Positions 45,936 through 56,066 of a DNA stretch of 64,000 bases are shown piece by piece. The DNA is from Oceaniglobus indicus (GTDB lineage Bacteria; Pseudomonadota; Alphaproteobacteria; Rhodobacterales; Rhodobacteraceae): assembly GCF_002751875.1 (NCBI RefSeq), contig NZ_NMZM01000003.1:344069-408068 (forward strand). Direction: 5' to 3'. Every line of letters starts with the position of its first letter. Position 1 is the first letter of the stretch. Both the position numbers and the translations under genes were made by a program. The notes under the pieces were generated by a model. It was not told the DNA's origin, made no database searches, and was given only the letters and a program-made list of their open reading frames with translations.

Positions 45936-46744
45936 GCACCCAACTCCCGCGCGCGGTCGGCGGCGGCGGCCACCGCCCGTTTCAACAATGCGGGAAACCC
46001 GTCATCCTCGTTCATCAACACCGCGAGTGCGGCCGCCGTCGTTCCGTTGGGCGACGTCACGTTGATGCGCAACTGCGCCGGTGTTTCGCCGGACTCCTCG
46101 GCCAGTTGCCCGGCGCCGCCCACCGTTGCCTTGGCCAAGCGCAGGGCCAGGTCGGGCGCCAGGCCCTCGGCTTCGCCCGCGGCCGCCAATGTTTCGATCA
46201 GGTGGAACACATAGGCCGGGCCGGACCCGGACACGGCGGTCACGGCATCCATCTCAGCCTCATCCTCCAGCCGCACGACCTGTCCCACGGCGGACATCAA
46301 TGCATCGGCCAGATCGAGCGATGGCGCCCCCGCGTCGTTCGCGACCAGCGCGGTGATGCCGCGCCCGACGGCGGACGGGGTGTTGGGCATGGCGCGGATC
46401 ACCGGCGTGCCCGCGCCCAGCTTTGCCTCGAGCGTGCGGATCGGCGTTCCGGCCGCGACCGAAAGAAACACGGTCGGCCCGCCGCCCATCGCCTGCAGGG
46501 TCGGCAACGCATCGCCCATCATCTGCGGCTTGACCGCCACCAGCACCAGCGCGGGGTCTGCGGGCGGATCCTCGTTCAGATGCAGCCCCTCCCGGGTGCG
46601 CAGCCAATCCGACGGCTCGGGATCGAGAACCCAGACCGATGCGGCCGGCAATCCGCCGTTCAGCCATCCCTGCAACAGCGCCGATCCCATCTTGCCGCAC
46701 CCCAGAAGCACAAGGCCCCGGTCGCGCACATGAGTCATATCCAT
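45932..46744 (-). CDS. proC: Pyrroline-5-carboxylate reductase
   Basis: This 270-residue enzyme makes the last step of proline biosynthesis. It begins MDMTHVRDRGLVLLGCGKMG with the NAD(P)-binding GCGKMG. It carries VIRAMPNTPSAVGRGITALV, SGSGPAYVFHLIETLAAAGE and LRINVTSPNGTTAAALAVL, the ProC signature. I chose the ATG at 46744, which has GGAGG 8 bases upstream; a 34-codon upstream extension is rejected. It is the first gene of proC-csaA-dehydrogenase and is preceded by an unrecognised gene with 62 bp between. Confidence 0.97.
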   Translation of the reverse strand: MDMTHVRDRGLVLLGCGKMGSALLQGWLNGGLPAASVWVLDPEPSDWLRTREGLHLNEDPPADPALVLVAVKPQMMGDALPTLQAMGGGPTVFLSVAAGTPIRTLEAKLGAGTPVIRAMPNTPSAVGRGITALVANDAGAPSLDLADALMSAVGQVVRLEDEAEMDAVTAVSGSGPAYVFHLIETLAAAGEAEGLAPDLALRLAKATVGGAGQLAEESGETPAQLRINVTSPNGTTAAALAVLMNEDDGFPALLKRAVAAAADRARELGA

Positions 46745-46806
46745 GAACGAATCCTCCTTGCGCCCGACCCTACCGCGGGACGCCGCGAGGTAAAGCGCGA
46801 ATGGCG

Positions 46807-47196
46807 TCAGCTTCCCGGTGCCTGCCGCCCCAGCGTGCGCAACCACCAGGTCATCTGCAGGCGGATAAGGGCGTGGCGCTGATAGACGGTGTAATCCACG
46901 CCGGCCATTTCCGCCGCCGTGCGGATGCGCAACTCGAACGGGCCTTCGCGCCCGTCGGTGTCGATCATCGCGATGACGGGCCGCTTGCCGGTGAGCGAGG
47001 CGGCGAACAGCGCCTGTTGCAGGCTGTCAAGCGACGAGCGCTTGTCCAGCCCCACTTCGATGACGGCATCCGGCGTTTCGCAATCCACGCGGATGCGATG
47101 CAGGTCATATCCGACACTGTAGGGGTGGCTGACCTCTGTCTCGCCCCCCAGGATGAGGGAGCACAGGACCGCCGCAAGTTCGATTTCAAGGCGCAT
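46807..47196 (-). CDS. Unrecognised 129-residue protein in the ybjN-proC cluster
   Basis: I do not recognise this protein's family. It starts MRLEIELAAVLCSLILGGET and includes YDLHRIRVDCETPDAVIEVG, DSLQQALFAASLTGKRPVIA and RTAAEMAGVDYTVYQRHALI. There is no clear signal peptide and it looks like an alpha-beta soluble protein. It is in the same orientation as ybjN upstream and proC downstream. The CtrA-like box at 47229-47255 lies 33 bp before its start. Codon use is like its neighbours, which supports a real gene. Confidence 0.65.
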   Translation of the reverse strand: MRLEIELAAVLCSLILGGETEVSHPYSVGYDLHRIRVDCETPDAVIEVGLDKRSSLDSLQQALFAASLTGKRPVIAMIDTDGREGPFELRIRTAAEMAGVDYTVYQRHALIRLQMTWWLRTLGRQAPGS

Positions 47197-47228
47197 GGAT
47201 CGGAGAATACCAAGATTCCCCGATCACG

Positions 47229-47255
47229 TTAACCTTTTGTTAACCTTTTGGTTAA
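47229..47255 (-). promoter_or_regulatory. CtrA-like binding box with three TTAA half-sites
   Basis: TTAA at 47229-47232 and TTAA at 47240-47243 are separated by exactly seven bases (CCTTTTG), matching the CtrA consensus TTAA-N7-TTAA. A third TTAA follows at 47252-47255 after eight bases. It lies between ybjN and the unrecognised gene in a GC-rich genome where TTAA is rare. Binding itself is unproven. Confidence 0.6.
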
Positions 47256-47265
47256 GACGGCCGAA

Positions 47266-47769
47266 TCACGCGCGCCCGTAAGCCTCGGCCATGGCGATCT
47301 GCATCGCGTCCGCCGGCGCGCGATTGCCCCATGCGACCAGTTGGAACGCCGGGTAATACCGCTCGGCCGAAGTGACGGCGGCCGCGATCATCGCGTCGAT
47401 CTGTTCGGGGCCCGCCATCTGTCCGCCGGTCAGCACCAGGCCATACCGATACACCATCAGCTTTTGCGCATTCCAATAGGTGAAGGCGCCCGCCCAGCAA
47501 TGATCGTTGGTGGCGTTCAGCGTCTCGTAGATTTCCGAAAGCCGGTCTTCGGGCGGCTCCATCTCGAAGGTGCAGATCAGGCGCAGCGTTTCGTCCATCG
47601 CCGACCAGGCCAGCGTGATCGAATAGGTGCGCCATTGGCCCTCGACGGCCATGGCGATCTGGTCATCTCCGACGCGGTCGAAATCCCACGCGTTATGTTC
47701 CGCCAGTGTCTCGACGATATCGATCGGGTGAAGATCGTCAGAGTCGTAATAGTGCTCTGCTAACGACAT
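47266..47769 (-). CDS. YbjN domain-containing protein
   Basis: This 167-residue protein fits the YbjN family. It begins MSLAEHYYDSDDLHPIDIVE, and has QWRTYSITLAWSAMDETLRL, a Leu-Ile-Cys-Thr-Phe core strand, and LNATNDHCWAGAFTYWN, the block typical of alphaproteobacterial YbjN. The fold resembles type III secretion chaperones, and YbjN has been linked to motility and stress in enterobacteria. It precedes the unrecognised gene and proC, an arrangement I associate with Rhodobacterales. No signal peptide. Confidence 0.85.
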   Translation of the reverse strand: MSLAEHYYDSDDLHPIDIVETLAEHNAWDFDRVGDDQIAMAVEGQWRTYSITLAWSAMDETLRLICTFEMEPPEDRLSEIYETLNATNDHCWAGAFTYWNAQKLMVYRYGLVLTGGQMAGPEQIDAMIAAAVTSAERYYPAFQLVAWGNRAPADAMQIAMAEAYGRA

Positions 47770-48122
47770 GATGTCTGCCTCTGTGCTCGCGCTGTTTTCG
47801 GGACCGCCGCCCCACCACAGCTTGGTGTATTTTCTCGTTGCGGCGATGTTCCCTCGCCGTTCTCACAAGATATGGTGCGCGCAAAGATTCGGACTTGTAA
47901 AGGATGTTTTTGTGGATAACAGGGATGATTCGGCCCAAAATCCGGCCAAATCGCGAAAACATGCGCACAAATGCGTGATTTCAACGGCTTGCGCGCAATT
48001 CCGCCGCCCGCGACAACGGGGCAGGTTTCGGTGACGGCCCCGGGGCTGGGCCGCATTGGCGGCTGACATTTCCAACTGACAAGGCAATCTACGGCGGTGT
48101 GCAGCGCCAGCGCCGGGCGGTC
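47770..48122. other. Gene-free interval upstream of ybjN
   Basis: No supported coding region or RNA gene was seen in this 353-bp stretch. It includes an AT-richer segment around 47870-47930 that may hold the ybjN promoter, but I could not define -35/-10 boxes. The 3' end of ubiK lies at its right border. Short Arg-rich frames here look like shadows. Confidence 0.4.
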
Positions 48123-48371
48123 TTATGACTTGTCGGCGCTCATCGCGTCCAGCCGGGCCTTCAACTGTTCGTTCTCTTCACGGGCCTTCTGGGCCATGGC
48201 GCGCACGGCGTCGAATTCCTCGCGGGTGACGAAATCACGATCCGCCATCCAGCGGTCGATCATGCCCTTCATCGCCGTTTCGGCCTCGGTTCGCGCGCCC
48301 TGGGCGACGCCCATGGCATTGGTCATCAGTTGCGAGATGTCATCGACGATCTTGTTGCGGGTCTGCATGGC
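48123..48371 (-). CDS. ubiK: Ubiquinone biosynthesis accessory factor UbiK (YqiC family)
   Basis: This 82-residue coiled-coil protein is of the UbiK/BMFP type. It begins [20 protein letters not shown] and ends in a long helix with [20 protein letters not shown], where the VTREEFD motif and coiled-coil tail are family features. UbiK assists UbiJ in the ubiquinone biosynthetic complex in enterobacteria. Its function in this lineage is inferred. The ATG at 48371 is chosen; a 12-codon upstream extension is not conserved. It is divergent from lgt. Confidence 0.85.
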   Translation of the reverse strand, partial: AMQTRNKIVDDISQLMTNAMGVAQGARTEAETAMKGMIDRWMADRDFVTREEFDAVRAMAQKAREENEQLKARLDAMSADKS

Positions 48372-48461
48372 AAGGTTCCTTTCCAGTTTGTGAACATATG
48401 GCGGCACGGCGGAGGATTCTCAAGGTTGACACCGCGCGCAGATCGCGGCCTTCCTGCCGCC

Positions 48462-49358
48462 ATGCAAATGATCCTGCCCTTCCCCGATATCGGCCCCGAC
48501 ATCTTCTCGATCGACATCGGTGGTTTCACCCTGGCGCTGCGCTGGTATGCCATGGCGTATATCGTCGGAATCCTGCTGGCATGGCGTCTGGCCGTGACGA
48601 CCCTGCGACGCGGCCCGCTGTGGCCGCGCGACCATGCGCCGATGCCGGCCGGTGATGTGGACGATCTGATCACATGGGTCATCCTGGGCGTCATCATCGG
48701 CGGGCGGCTGGGGTTTGTCCTGTTTTATCAACCTGCCTATTACCTGGCCAACCCGGCCGAGATCGCGATGGTCTGGCAGGGGGGCATGTCGTTTCATGGC
48801 GGGATGCTGGGCGTTGCGCTGGCGGGGGCCGGTTTCGCGGCGCGGCGCGGCATCCCGCTGCTCAGCCTGTTCGACCTGATGGCGCTGTGCACCCCGCCCG
48901 GCCTGTTGCTGGGCCGGATCGCCAACTTCATCAACGCCGAACTGTGGGGGCGGCCGTCGGATTTGCCCTGGGCCGTGGTCTTTCCCGGTGCGCGGGCGCA
49001 GGATTGCCCGGGGGTCGAGGGCCTGTGCGCGCGCCACCCCTCGCAACTCTACGAAGCGGGACTCGAGGGGTTGCTTCTGGGCATGGTGCTGCTGATCCTT
49101 GTCTATCGGCGCGGATGGCTCAAGCGGCCGGGACAGATCATGGGCATGTTCGTGCTGGGCTATGGCACCGCGCGCTTCATCGTCGAGTTCTTCCGCGAGG
49201 CCGACGCACAGTTCATCTATTCCGGCAATCCCATGGGCCATGTCGTGCAACTCGCCGGAACCGGCCTGTCCATGGGACAGCTTCTGTCGCTGCCGATGAT
49301 CGCGCTGGGCATCGGTCTGATCGTGTTTGCCCGCATCCGACCTTCGGCCCGTCGATGA
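48462..49358 (+). CDS. lgt: Prolipoprotein diacylglyceryl transferase
   Basis: This 298-residue inner-membrane enzyme transfers diacylglycerol to the lipobox Cys of prolipoproteins. About seven membrane helices are visible, with [20 protein letters not shown], the Lgt signature [15 protein letters not shown] and [20 protein letters not shown]. It is needed to process the two lipoproteins predicted here (16619 and 31646 genes). The ATG at 48462 is used; MILPF six bases later is possible. Its stop overlaps the MidA start (ATGA). Confidence 0.97.
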   Translation: MQMILPFPDIGPDIFSIDIGGFTLALRWYAMAYIVGILLAWRLAVTTLRRGPLWPRDHAPMPAGDVDDLITWVILGVIIGGRLGFVLFYQPAYYLANPAEIAMVWQGGMSFHGGMLGVALAGAGFAARRGIPLLSLFDLMALCTPPGLLLGRIANFINAELWGRPSDLPWAVVFPGARAQDCPGVEGLCARHPSQLYEAGLEGLLLGMVLLILVYRRGWLKRPGQIMGMFVLGYGTARFIVEFFREADAQFIYSGNPMGHVVQLAGTGLSMGQLLSLPMIALGIGLIVFARIRPSARR

Positions 49359-50407
49359 CGCCGCTGGAACAGCTTCTGATCCGCCAGATTACCGCCGAAG
49401 GCCCGATCAGCGTGGCGTCGTACATGTCGGCCTGCCTGCTGCACCCCGAGCACGGCTATTACACCACCCGCGATCCACTGGGCGTGGCGGGCGATTTCAT
49501 CACCGCCCCCGAGATCAGCCAGATGTTCGGCGAGCTGATCGGCCTTTCCCTGGCACAGGCCTGGCTTGACCGCGGGCGCCCGACCCCTTTTGCGCTGGCG
49601 GAGTTGGGGCCGGGCCGGGGCACGCTGATGGCCGACGTGCTGCGCGCCACGGCCGGCGTGCCGGGCTTTCACGCCGCGATGCAGGTGCATCTGGTCGAAG
49701 CGTCGCGCCCCCTGCGCGGCGAACAGGCGCGACGTTTGGGCGATCACGCCCCCGCCTGGCACGATGCCGTGACCGGATTGCCCGATCTGCCGCTGTTCCT
49801 GGTGGCGAACGAATTTTTCGACGCGCTGCCGGTGCGCCAGTTCCTGCGCGACGGCGACACCTGGCGCGAACGTGTGGTTGGCGTGCGCGACGGCGCGCTG
49901 GCGTTCGGGCTGACCGCGGCGGTCGGGGCACCCGATCTGACCGGGCGTCCCGATACCGTGCCGGATGGCGGCATGGTCGAAACCTGCGCGCCCGCCACCG
50001 CCCTGGCCCAGGACATCGGCCAGCGGATCGACCGCTTCGGCGGCGTCGCGCTGATCATCGACTACGGCAGCGACTGGTCGTTGGGCGACACGCTTCAGGC
50101 GGTGCGCGAACATCGCCAGGTCGGCCCGCTCGAGGCGCCGGGATCGTGCGATCTTACGGCCCACGTCGCCTTTGGCCCCCTGGCGCGCGCCGCCGCGCCG
50201 GCCCGTGCCGCGGCCATTGTCCCCCAAGGCACGTTTCTCGAACGCCTCGGGATTGCCCAGCGCGCCCAAAGCCTGGCCGCAAGCGCGCCGGATACGATCA
50301 TCGCCGCGCATCGGCGGTTGACCCATCCCGAAGAAATGGGACAATTGTTCAAGGTGCTGGCATTGTTCGGATCGGACGGACCGGCGCCACCGGGAACAGG
50401 GCCATGA
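49355..50407 (+). CDS. SAM-dependent methyltransferase, MidA/NDUFAF7 family
   Basis: This 350-residue protein is a class I methyltransferase of the family that includes NDUFAF7, which methylates an Arg of respiratory complex I in mitochondria. It begins [20 protein letters not shown] and has [20 protein letters not shown] and [20 protein letters not shown]. The SAM-binding [16 protein letters not shown] and later [16 protein letters not shown] complete the family signature. The bacterial substrate is not settled. The start overlaps lgt and the end overlaps the next gene by four bases each. Confidence 0.95.
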   Translation: MTPLEQLLIRQITAEGPISVASYMSACLLHPEHGYYTTRDPLGVAGDFITAPEISQMFGELIGLSLAQAWLDRGRPTPFALAELGPGRGTLMADVLRATAGVPGFHAAMQVHLVEASRPLRGEQARRLGDHAPAWHDAVTGLPDLPLFLVANEFFDALPVRQFLRDGDTWRERVVGVRDGALAFGLTAAVGAPDLTGRPDTVPDGGMVETCAPATALAQDIGQRIDRFGGVALIIDYGSDWSLGDTLQAVREHRQVGPLEAPGSCDLTAHVAFGPLARAAAPARAAAIVPQGTFLERLGIAQRAQSLAASAPDTIIAAHRRLTHPEEMGQLFKVLALFGSDGPAPPGTGP

Positions 50408-51162
50408 CACTGGAAGCCATCACCCACGACCATCTTGCGCCGCTGCGGCACGGCTTTTTCACGCGGCGCGGCGGGGCGTCGTCGGGGGTATTCTCGGGGC
50501 TGAACTGTGGCCGCGGCTCAAGCGATCAGGCCGAGGTGGTGCAGATCAACCGCGCCCGCGTCTGCGCTGCCATGGGGGTGCAGCCCGACGCGCTGATCGG
50601 TCTCGATCAGGTTCATTCGGCCGATGTGGTCGTGGTCGACGGCGCGCACGATGGCCCGCTGCCGAAGGCCGATGCGATGGTCACCACCCGCCCGGGCCTG
50701 GCGCTGGGGGTGCTGACCGCCGATTGCCAGCCGGTTCTGTTCGCCGATGCGGAACGCGGCGTGATCGGCGCGGCCCATGCGGGATGGCAAGGCGCGCTTG
50801 GCGGTGTGCTGGAAGCGACGATCGATGCGATGGTCGGCGCCGGCGCCCGGCGCGACGGTATCGTCGCGGTCATCGGCCCGTCGATTTCGCAACGCAACTA
50901 TGAGGTCGGGCCGGATTTCGTCGACACCTTCATCGCCGCCGATCCCGATCACGCGCGCTTTTTCACCCAGGGCCGCGGCGACCGGATGCATTTCGATCTG
51001 CCCGGTTTCGGGCTGATGCGGCTGAACAAGGCGGGCATCGCCCTTGCAGCCTGGACGCGGCACTGCACCTATGCCGACCCCGACCGGTTCTTCTCGTATC
51101 GCCGGTCCGTGCATCTGCGACAGGCCGATTACGGGCGCCTCATCTCGACGATCCGCTTGTGA
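50404..51162 (+). CDS. pgeF: Laccase-domain peptidoglycan editing factor PgeF (YfiH family)
   Basis: This 252-residue protein belongs to the YfiH/PgeF family, formerly called polyphenol oxidases, which removes misincorporated amino acids from peptidoglycan precursors. It has LRHGFFTRRGGASSGVFSGL and GLDQVHSADVVVVDG, the Cys of LTADCQPVLFADAERGVIGA and the metal His of AAHAGWQGALGGVL. The ATG at 50404 overlaps the MidA stop. It is the last gene of lgt-midA-pgeF, an order common in Rhodobacterales. Confidence 0.95.
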   Translation: MTLEAITHDHLAPLRHGFFTRRGGASSGVFSGLNCGRGSSDQAEVVQINRARVCAAMGVQPDALIGLDQVHSADVVVVDGAHDGPLPKADAMVTTRPGLALGVLTADCQPVLFADAERGVIGAAHAGWQGALGGVLEATIDAMVGAGARRDGIVAVIGPSISQRNYEVGPDFVDTFIAADPDHARFFTQGRGDRMHFDLPGFGLMRLNKAGIALAAWTRHCTYADPDRFFSYRRSVHLRQADYGRLISTIRL

Positions 51163-51316
51163 TCCACGCCCGCCGCCGGCTGTGACAGTTGCGCGAAAAG
51201 ACCGTGACCCCACCTGAATTATGCCACGCCGCCGCCCCAATCAGGCGCGATAACCGTCCTGACGCAAGCAAACCCAGGCGGCACCTGTCGCCGTGACGCA
51301 GCAGTGAGGACGCAAC

Positions 51317-51457
51317 ATGCCCCCCAAACGCCGATGGCTGGAAAGTGCGCTGAAGGAAGCCCGGAAACCGCTGCCGACGGTGCCGTGGCAGAGGCCCAAG
51401 ACCGACGCCGCGCCACGTCTGGCGCGCGACACGGCGCCCCGCGTGGCGTCCGCCTGA
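51317..51457 (+). CDS. Small basic 46-residue protein, unnamed
   Basis: A short ORF begins ATG at 51317 after a GAGG ribosome-binding site and ends at 51457. The product is basic, starting MPPKRRWLESALKEARKPLP with VPWQRP further on. Short basic proteins of this type with a Val/Met-Pro-Trp-x-Arg motif occur, as I recall, in Rhodobacterales. It lies between pgeF and the second Hint gene in a stretch otherwise free of genes. Conservation was not tested, so this remains a candidate. Confidence 0.5.
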   Translation: MPPKRRWLESALKEARKPLPTVPWQRPKTDAAPRLARDTAPRVASA

Positions 51458-51633
51458 ACCACCAAAGGTCCGGCCCGTCGCGCCGCAGCGGGCACCCCAT
51501 CACCGTCATGCCCGCCCGCAAAACCGCCCGGACGGTTACGCCAAGGCGGTGGGCCTGACATCGTCGAACGTCGCCGTGCCGCGAATTTCGGTGGGGGCCG
51601 ATTCACGGCGGTCAAACCGAAAGGTCCATCCCG

Positions 51634-52419
51634 ATGCCGTATTCACGTCCCGCACCTGGCCCGACCGTCCAACCCCGGGTCAGCACGCAATGGAACGTGC
51701 GCAACCGCAATGCTCCGGCGACCGTGAACGCGCCGCCACGCCCGACCCGGCGCGTCAGCCTGCAATGGCTGGACAATGACGGACAGGTCCAGGATGCCAT
51801 GCGCCTGGCGCCCGCGATCCCCGCGTTCGACATGCTGTTTTCCGCCTTCGCACGGGGCACGTTGGCTCCGACCCTCGATGGGCCCGTGGCCGTCGAAGAC
51901 CTCATGCCGGGGGATACGATCATCACCTCGGACGGCCCGTCCGTCCTGCATTGGGTGGGCAGTCTGACCATCGTGCCGGGCGCGGCCAACACCGAATCCC
52001 CACCGTTGTCGATGTTTCGCATCGCGGCCGATTCACTGGGCCTGGGCCGTCCCATGCCCGACCTGATGCTGGGGGGCGGCGCACGGATCCTGAATCGCTC
52101 GGGCTCGGCCCAGGCGGATCATGGCGCGACGGGCGTTCTGGAACCGGTGCACCACCTGGTTGACGGCGAAAACGTGTTCCTGTTGCGACCGGCCTCGCCG
52201 ATCATGGTCTACCATCTGGGATTTGCCCGCCATCACACGTTTCTTGCCAACGGTGTCGAAGTCGAAAGCATGCACCCCGGCCCGCTTCGCCGCTCGGGGC
52301 TGGAGCCCGCGCAAATACCGTTGCTGATGGGACTCTTGCCGCATATCCGGCAATACACCGACCTTGGCGGGCTTGTCTTTCCGCGACAGGACACACGCGA
52401 GCGCCCGACGGAGTCGTGA
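51634..52419 (+). CDS. Hint-domain protein, short form, lacking the first Cys
   Basis: This 261-residue protein has a Pro/Arg-rich N-terminal tail (1-65) and a Hint_2 domain. The block SAFARGTLAPTLDGPVAVED corresponds to the start of a Hint domain and continues LMPGDTIITSDGPSVLHWVG. ALHLVDGENVFLL-like and HHTFLANGVEVESMHPG blocks follow (the latter seen in full). The position of the usual catalytic Cys is Ala here, so autocleavage is unlikely. No Sec signal. It lies 4 bp from the convergent Lrp gene. Confidence 0.8.
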   Translation: MPYSRPAPGPTVQPRVSTQWNVRNRNAPATVNAPPRPTRRVSLQWLDNDGQVQDAMRLAPAIPAFDMLFSAFARGTLAPTLDGPVAVEDLMPGDTIITSDGPSVLHWVGSLTIVPGAANTESPPLSMFRIAADSLGLGRPMPDLMLGGGARILNRSGSAQADHGATGVLEPVHHLVDGENVFLLRPASPIMVYHLGFARHHTFLANGVEVESMHPGPLRRSGLEPAQIPLLMGLLPHIRQYTDLGGLVFPRQDTRERPTES

Positions 52420-52423
52420 ACGA

Positions 52424-52924
52424 TCAGGCGTCGCGGTTCAGTCGCCGTTCGACCACGTCGAAGGGAACGCCCGGTTCATCCTTGGCGCCCCGGATCACCA
52501 ACGACGTCTTGACGCTGGCGACGTTGGCCGCCGCGGTCAGTTGTTCGGTCAGGAAGGTCTGGAACGTCGACAGGTCGGGTGCCACGCACTTCAGCACGAA
52601 GTCGACCTCGCCGTTCAACATGTGACACTCGCGCACCAGGGGCCAGTCGCGGCAGCGCGCCTCGAATGCGCTCAGGTCCGCTTCGGCCTGGCTTTGCAGC
52701 CCGACCATGGCGAACACCTGCACCTCGAATCCCAAGGACCGCGGATCGACCCGCGCATGATATCCGAGGATATATCCCGATACCTCGAGCGTGCGCACCC
52801 GACGCAAGCAGGGCGGCGCCGAGATGCCGACGCGGCGCGCCAGTTCGACATTGGTCATGCGCCCGTCGGCCTGAAGTTCGGCCAGGATCTTGCGATCAAT
52901 CGAATCCAGCTTGTGAACGGACAT
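52424..52924 (-). CDS. Lrp/AsnC family transcriptional regulator
   Basis: This 166-residue regulator has an N-terminal helix-turn-helix (LDSIDRKILAELQADGRMTN, then VELARRVGISAPPCLRRVRT) and a C-terminal RAM/AsnC ligand domain (ECHMLNGEVDFVLKCVAPDL). Lrp-type proteins respond to amino acids. It is divergent from trxB with a 184-bp shared upstream region, so it may regulate trxB or itself. The target and effector cannot be read from sequence. Confidence 0.93.
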   Translation of the reverse strand: MSVHKLDSIDRKILAELQADGRMTNVELARRVGISAPPCLRRVRTLEVSGYILGYHARVDPRSLGFEVQVFAMVGLQSQAEADLSAFEARCRDWPLVRECHMLNGEVDFVLKCVAPDLSTFQTFLTEQLTAAANVASVKTSLVIRGAKDEPGVPFDVVERRLNRDA

Positions 52925-52964
52925 GGAAGCCTCCGGGTGGTGAAGTCGCGATCTTTACGCCTGA

Positions 52965-54083
<1,119 letters not shown>

Positions 54084-54110
54084 CCGCACTGCATTCGGGA
54101 TGAGATCGTG

Positions 54111-54140
54111 CGAAAACCCGCCCCTTGTGTGGGTTTTTCG
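54111..54140 (+). terminator. Probable terminator after trxB
   Basis: AAAACCC (54113-54119) pairs with GGGTTTT (54131-54137), with a loop of 11 bases and a further T. It is 27 bp after the trxB stop. The loop is larger than ideal, so this is a moderate-confidence call. Confidence 0.55.
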
Positions 54141-54254
54141 CCGATTTCGCGGCACATCGATTCCGGCGCGCTTGCCAACCGGTGATCTTCTTCGCTAGGG
54201 CACCCCTGCGTCCGCGCCCCCTTACATTTACCCCTGACCTGACCGAGATCCATT

Positions 54255-55970
54255 ATGCAGAATCCCAATCTTGTGCCCATTCCCGAGCTTTTCGTCTCCT
54301 ACGATTCAGCTCAGAAGATGAAGTCCGAGGCCGCCGACCTGGTCTCGTGGGATCTGACACCGCGCCAGATCTGCGATCTCGAGCTGTTGATGAACGGCGG
54401 GTTCAATCCCCTCAAGGGCTTCATGAGCGAGGCCGACTATGACGGCGTGGTCAAGGACATGCGCCTGACGTCGGGTGCATTGTGGCCGATGCCGATCACC
54501 CTGGACGTGTCGGAAAAGTTCGCCGAGGGGCTGAGCGCCGGTCAGGACATCGCGCTGCGCGACCAGGAAGGCGTGATTCTTGCCACGATGACCGTCACCG
54601 ACAACTGGGTGCCGAACAAATCGGCCGAAGCAAAGGGTGTGTTCGGTGCCGATGATGTCGCCCATCCCGCCGTCAACTATCTGCACAACCAGGCCGGCAA
54701 GGTCTATCTGGGCGGTCCCGTCACCGGCATCCAGCAGCCGGTGCATTACGATTTCCGTGCCCGCCGTGACACGCCGAACGAATTGCGCGCCTATTTCCGC
54801 AAGATGGGCTGGCGCCGCGTCGTGGCGTTCCAGACGCGCAACCCGCTGCACCGGGCGCACCAGGAACTGACCTTCCGTGCTGCCAAGGAAGCCCAGGCGA
54901 ACCTGCTAATCCACCCGTCGGTTGGCATGACGAAACCCGGCGACGTCGACCATTTCACGCGCGTGCGCTGTTACGAAGCGGTGATCGACAAGTATCCCGC
55001 CGCCACCACCACCATGTCATTGCTGCCGCTGGCGATGCGCATGGGCGGCCCGCGCGAGGCGATCTGGCATGGCCTGATCCGCAAGAACTATGGCTGCACC
55101 CATTTCATCGTCGGACGCGACCATGCCGGACCCGGCAAGAACAGCGCCGGCGAGGATTTCTATGGCCCCTATGACGCCCAGGACCTGTTCCGCACCCATC
55201 AGGAAGAGATGGGAATCGAAATGGTCGATTTCAAACACATGGTCTGGGTGCAGGAACGCGCCCAATACGAGCCGATGGACGAGATCGAGGACAAGGACAA
55301 CGTCACGATCCTGAACATCAGCGGCACCGAACTGCGCCGCCGTCTTCAGGAAGGGCTGGAAATCCCCGAGTGGTTTTCGTTCCCCGAAGTCGTCAAGGAA
55401 CTGCGCCGCACCAAGCCGCCGCGCGCGCAACAGGGCTTTACCGTGTTCTTCACCGGCTTCTCCGGCTCGGGCAAGTCCACCATCGCCAACGCGCTGATGG
55501 TCAAGCTGATGGAGATGGGCGGACGTCCGGTGACGCTTCTGGATGGCGACATCGTGCGCAAGAACCTGTCGTCGGAGCTGGGTTTCTCGAAGGAACACCG
55601 CGATCTGAACATTCGCCGGATCGGGTATGTCGCCTCGGAGATCACCAAGAACGGCGGCATCGCGATCTGCGCACCCATCGCCCCCTATGCCGCCACCCGG
55701 CGCGCGGTGCGCGAGGATGTCGAAGCCTTCGGCGCCTTCGTCGAAGTGCACGTGGCCACCAGCATCGAGGAATGCGAACGTCGCGACCGCAAGGGCCTTT
55801 ACAAGCTGGCACGTGAGGGCAAGATCAAGGAATTCACCGGCATTTCCGACCCCTATGACGTGCCGGAGAACCCGGAACTGCGGATCGAGACGGAAAGCAC
55901 GGATGTCGATCACTGCGCCCACCAGGTTCTGCTGAAGCTGGAATCGCTGGGTCTGATCGCGGGCAACTGA
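54255..55970 (+). CDS. Bifunctional sulfate adenylyltransferase / adenylylsulfate kinase
   Basis: This 571-residue protein fuses an N-terminal ATP sulfurylase (about 1-385) to a C-terminal APS kinase (about 390-571). Sulfurylase motifs are QTRNPLHRAHQEL and GRDHAGPGKNSAG. The kinase domain has the P-loop FTGFSGSGKSTIANAL and the APS-kinase motif DGDIVRKNLSSELGFSKEHR. It converts sulfate to APS and then PAPS. Such fusions are usual in Rhodobacterales. Cofactor genes such as cysH are not nearby. A strong hairpin follows. Confidence 0.97.
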   Translation: MQNPNLVPIPELFVSYDSAQKMKSEAADLVSWDLTPRQICDLELLMNGGFNPLKGFMSEADYDGVVKDMRLTSGALWPMPITLDVSEKFAEGLSAGQDIALRDQEGVILATMTVTDNWVPNKSAEAKGVFGADDVAHPAVNYLHNQAGKVYLGGPVTGIQQPVHYDFRARRDTPNELRAYFRKMGWRRVVAFQTRNPLHRAHQELTFRAAKEAQANLLIHPSVGMTKPGDVDHFTRVRCYEAVIDKYPAATTTMSLLPLAMRMGGPREAIWHGLIRKNYGCTHFIVGRDHAGPGKNSAGEDFYGPYDAQDLFRTHQEEMGIEMVDFKHMVWVQERAQYEPMDEIEDKDNVTILNISGTELRRRLQEGLEIPEWFSFPEVVKELRRTKPPRAQQGFTVFFTGFSGSGKSTIANALMVKLMEMGGRPVTLLDGDIVRKNLSSELGFSKEHRDLNIRRIGYVASEITKNGGIAICAPIAPYAATRRAVREDVEAFGAFVEVHVATSIEECERRDRKGLYKLAREGKIKEFTGISDPYDVPENPELRIETESTDVDHCAHQVLLKLESLGLIAGN

Positions 55971-55994
55971 CCGCCCGGCCGCTTTTTCAGACCG

Positions 55995-56030
55995 AACGCC
56001 CCGGCTGCAATGCCGGGGCGTTTCCTGTTT
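55995..56030 (+). terminator. Rho-independent terminator after sat/cysC
   Basis: AACGCCCCGGC (55995-56005) pairs perfectly with GCCGGGGCGTT (56012-56022) around a 6-base loop, followed by TCCTGTTT. It lies 25 bp beyond the stop codon. Confidence 0.85.
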
Positions 56031-56066
56031 CAAGGGTGCGGCGTGGCCGGTTTCTGCACGCCCGGG

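Noticed and set aside
47770..48122. Short frames upstream of ybjN (up to 98 codons)
   Set aside because: Arg/Cys/Pro-rich shadows with no ribosome-binding site; the AT-richer part looks like promoter DNA.
51241..51615. 124-codon minus-strand frame around the 46-residue ORF
   Set aside because: Gly/Arg/Pro-rich product with no family character; it has no good ribosome-binding site and overlaps a better small ORF.
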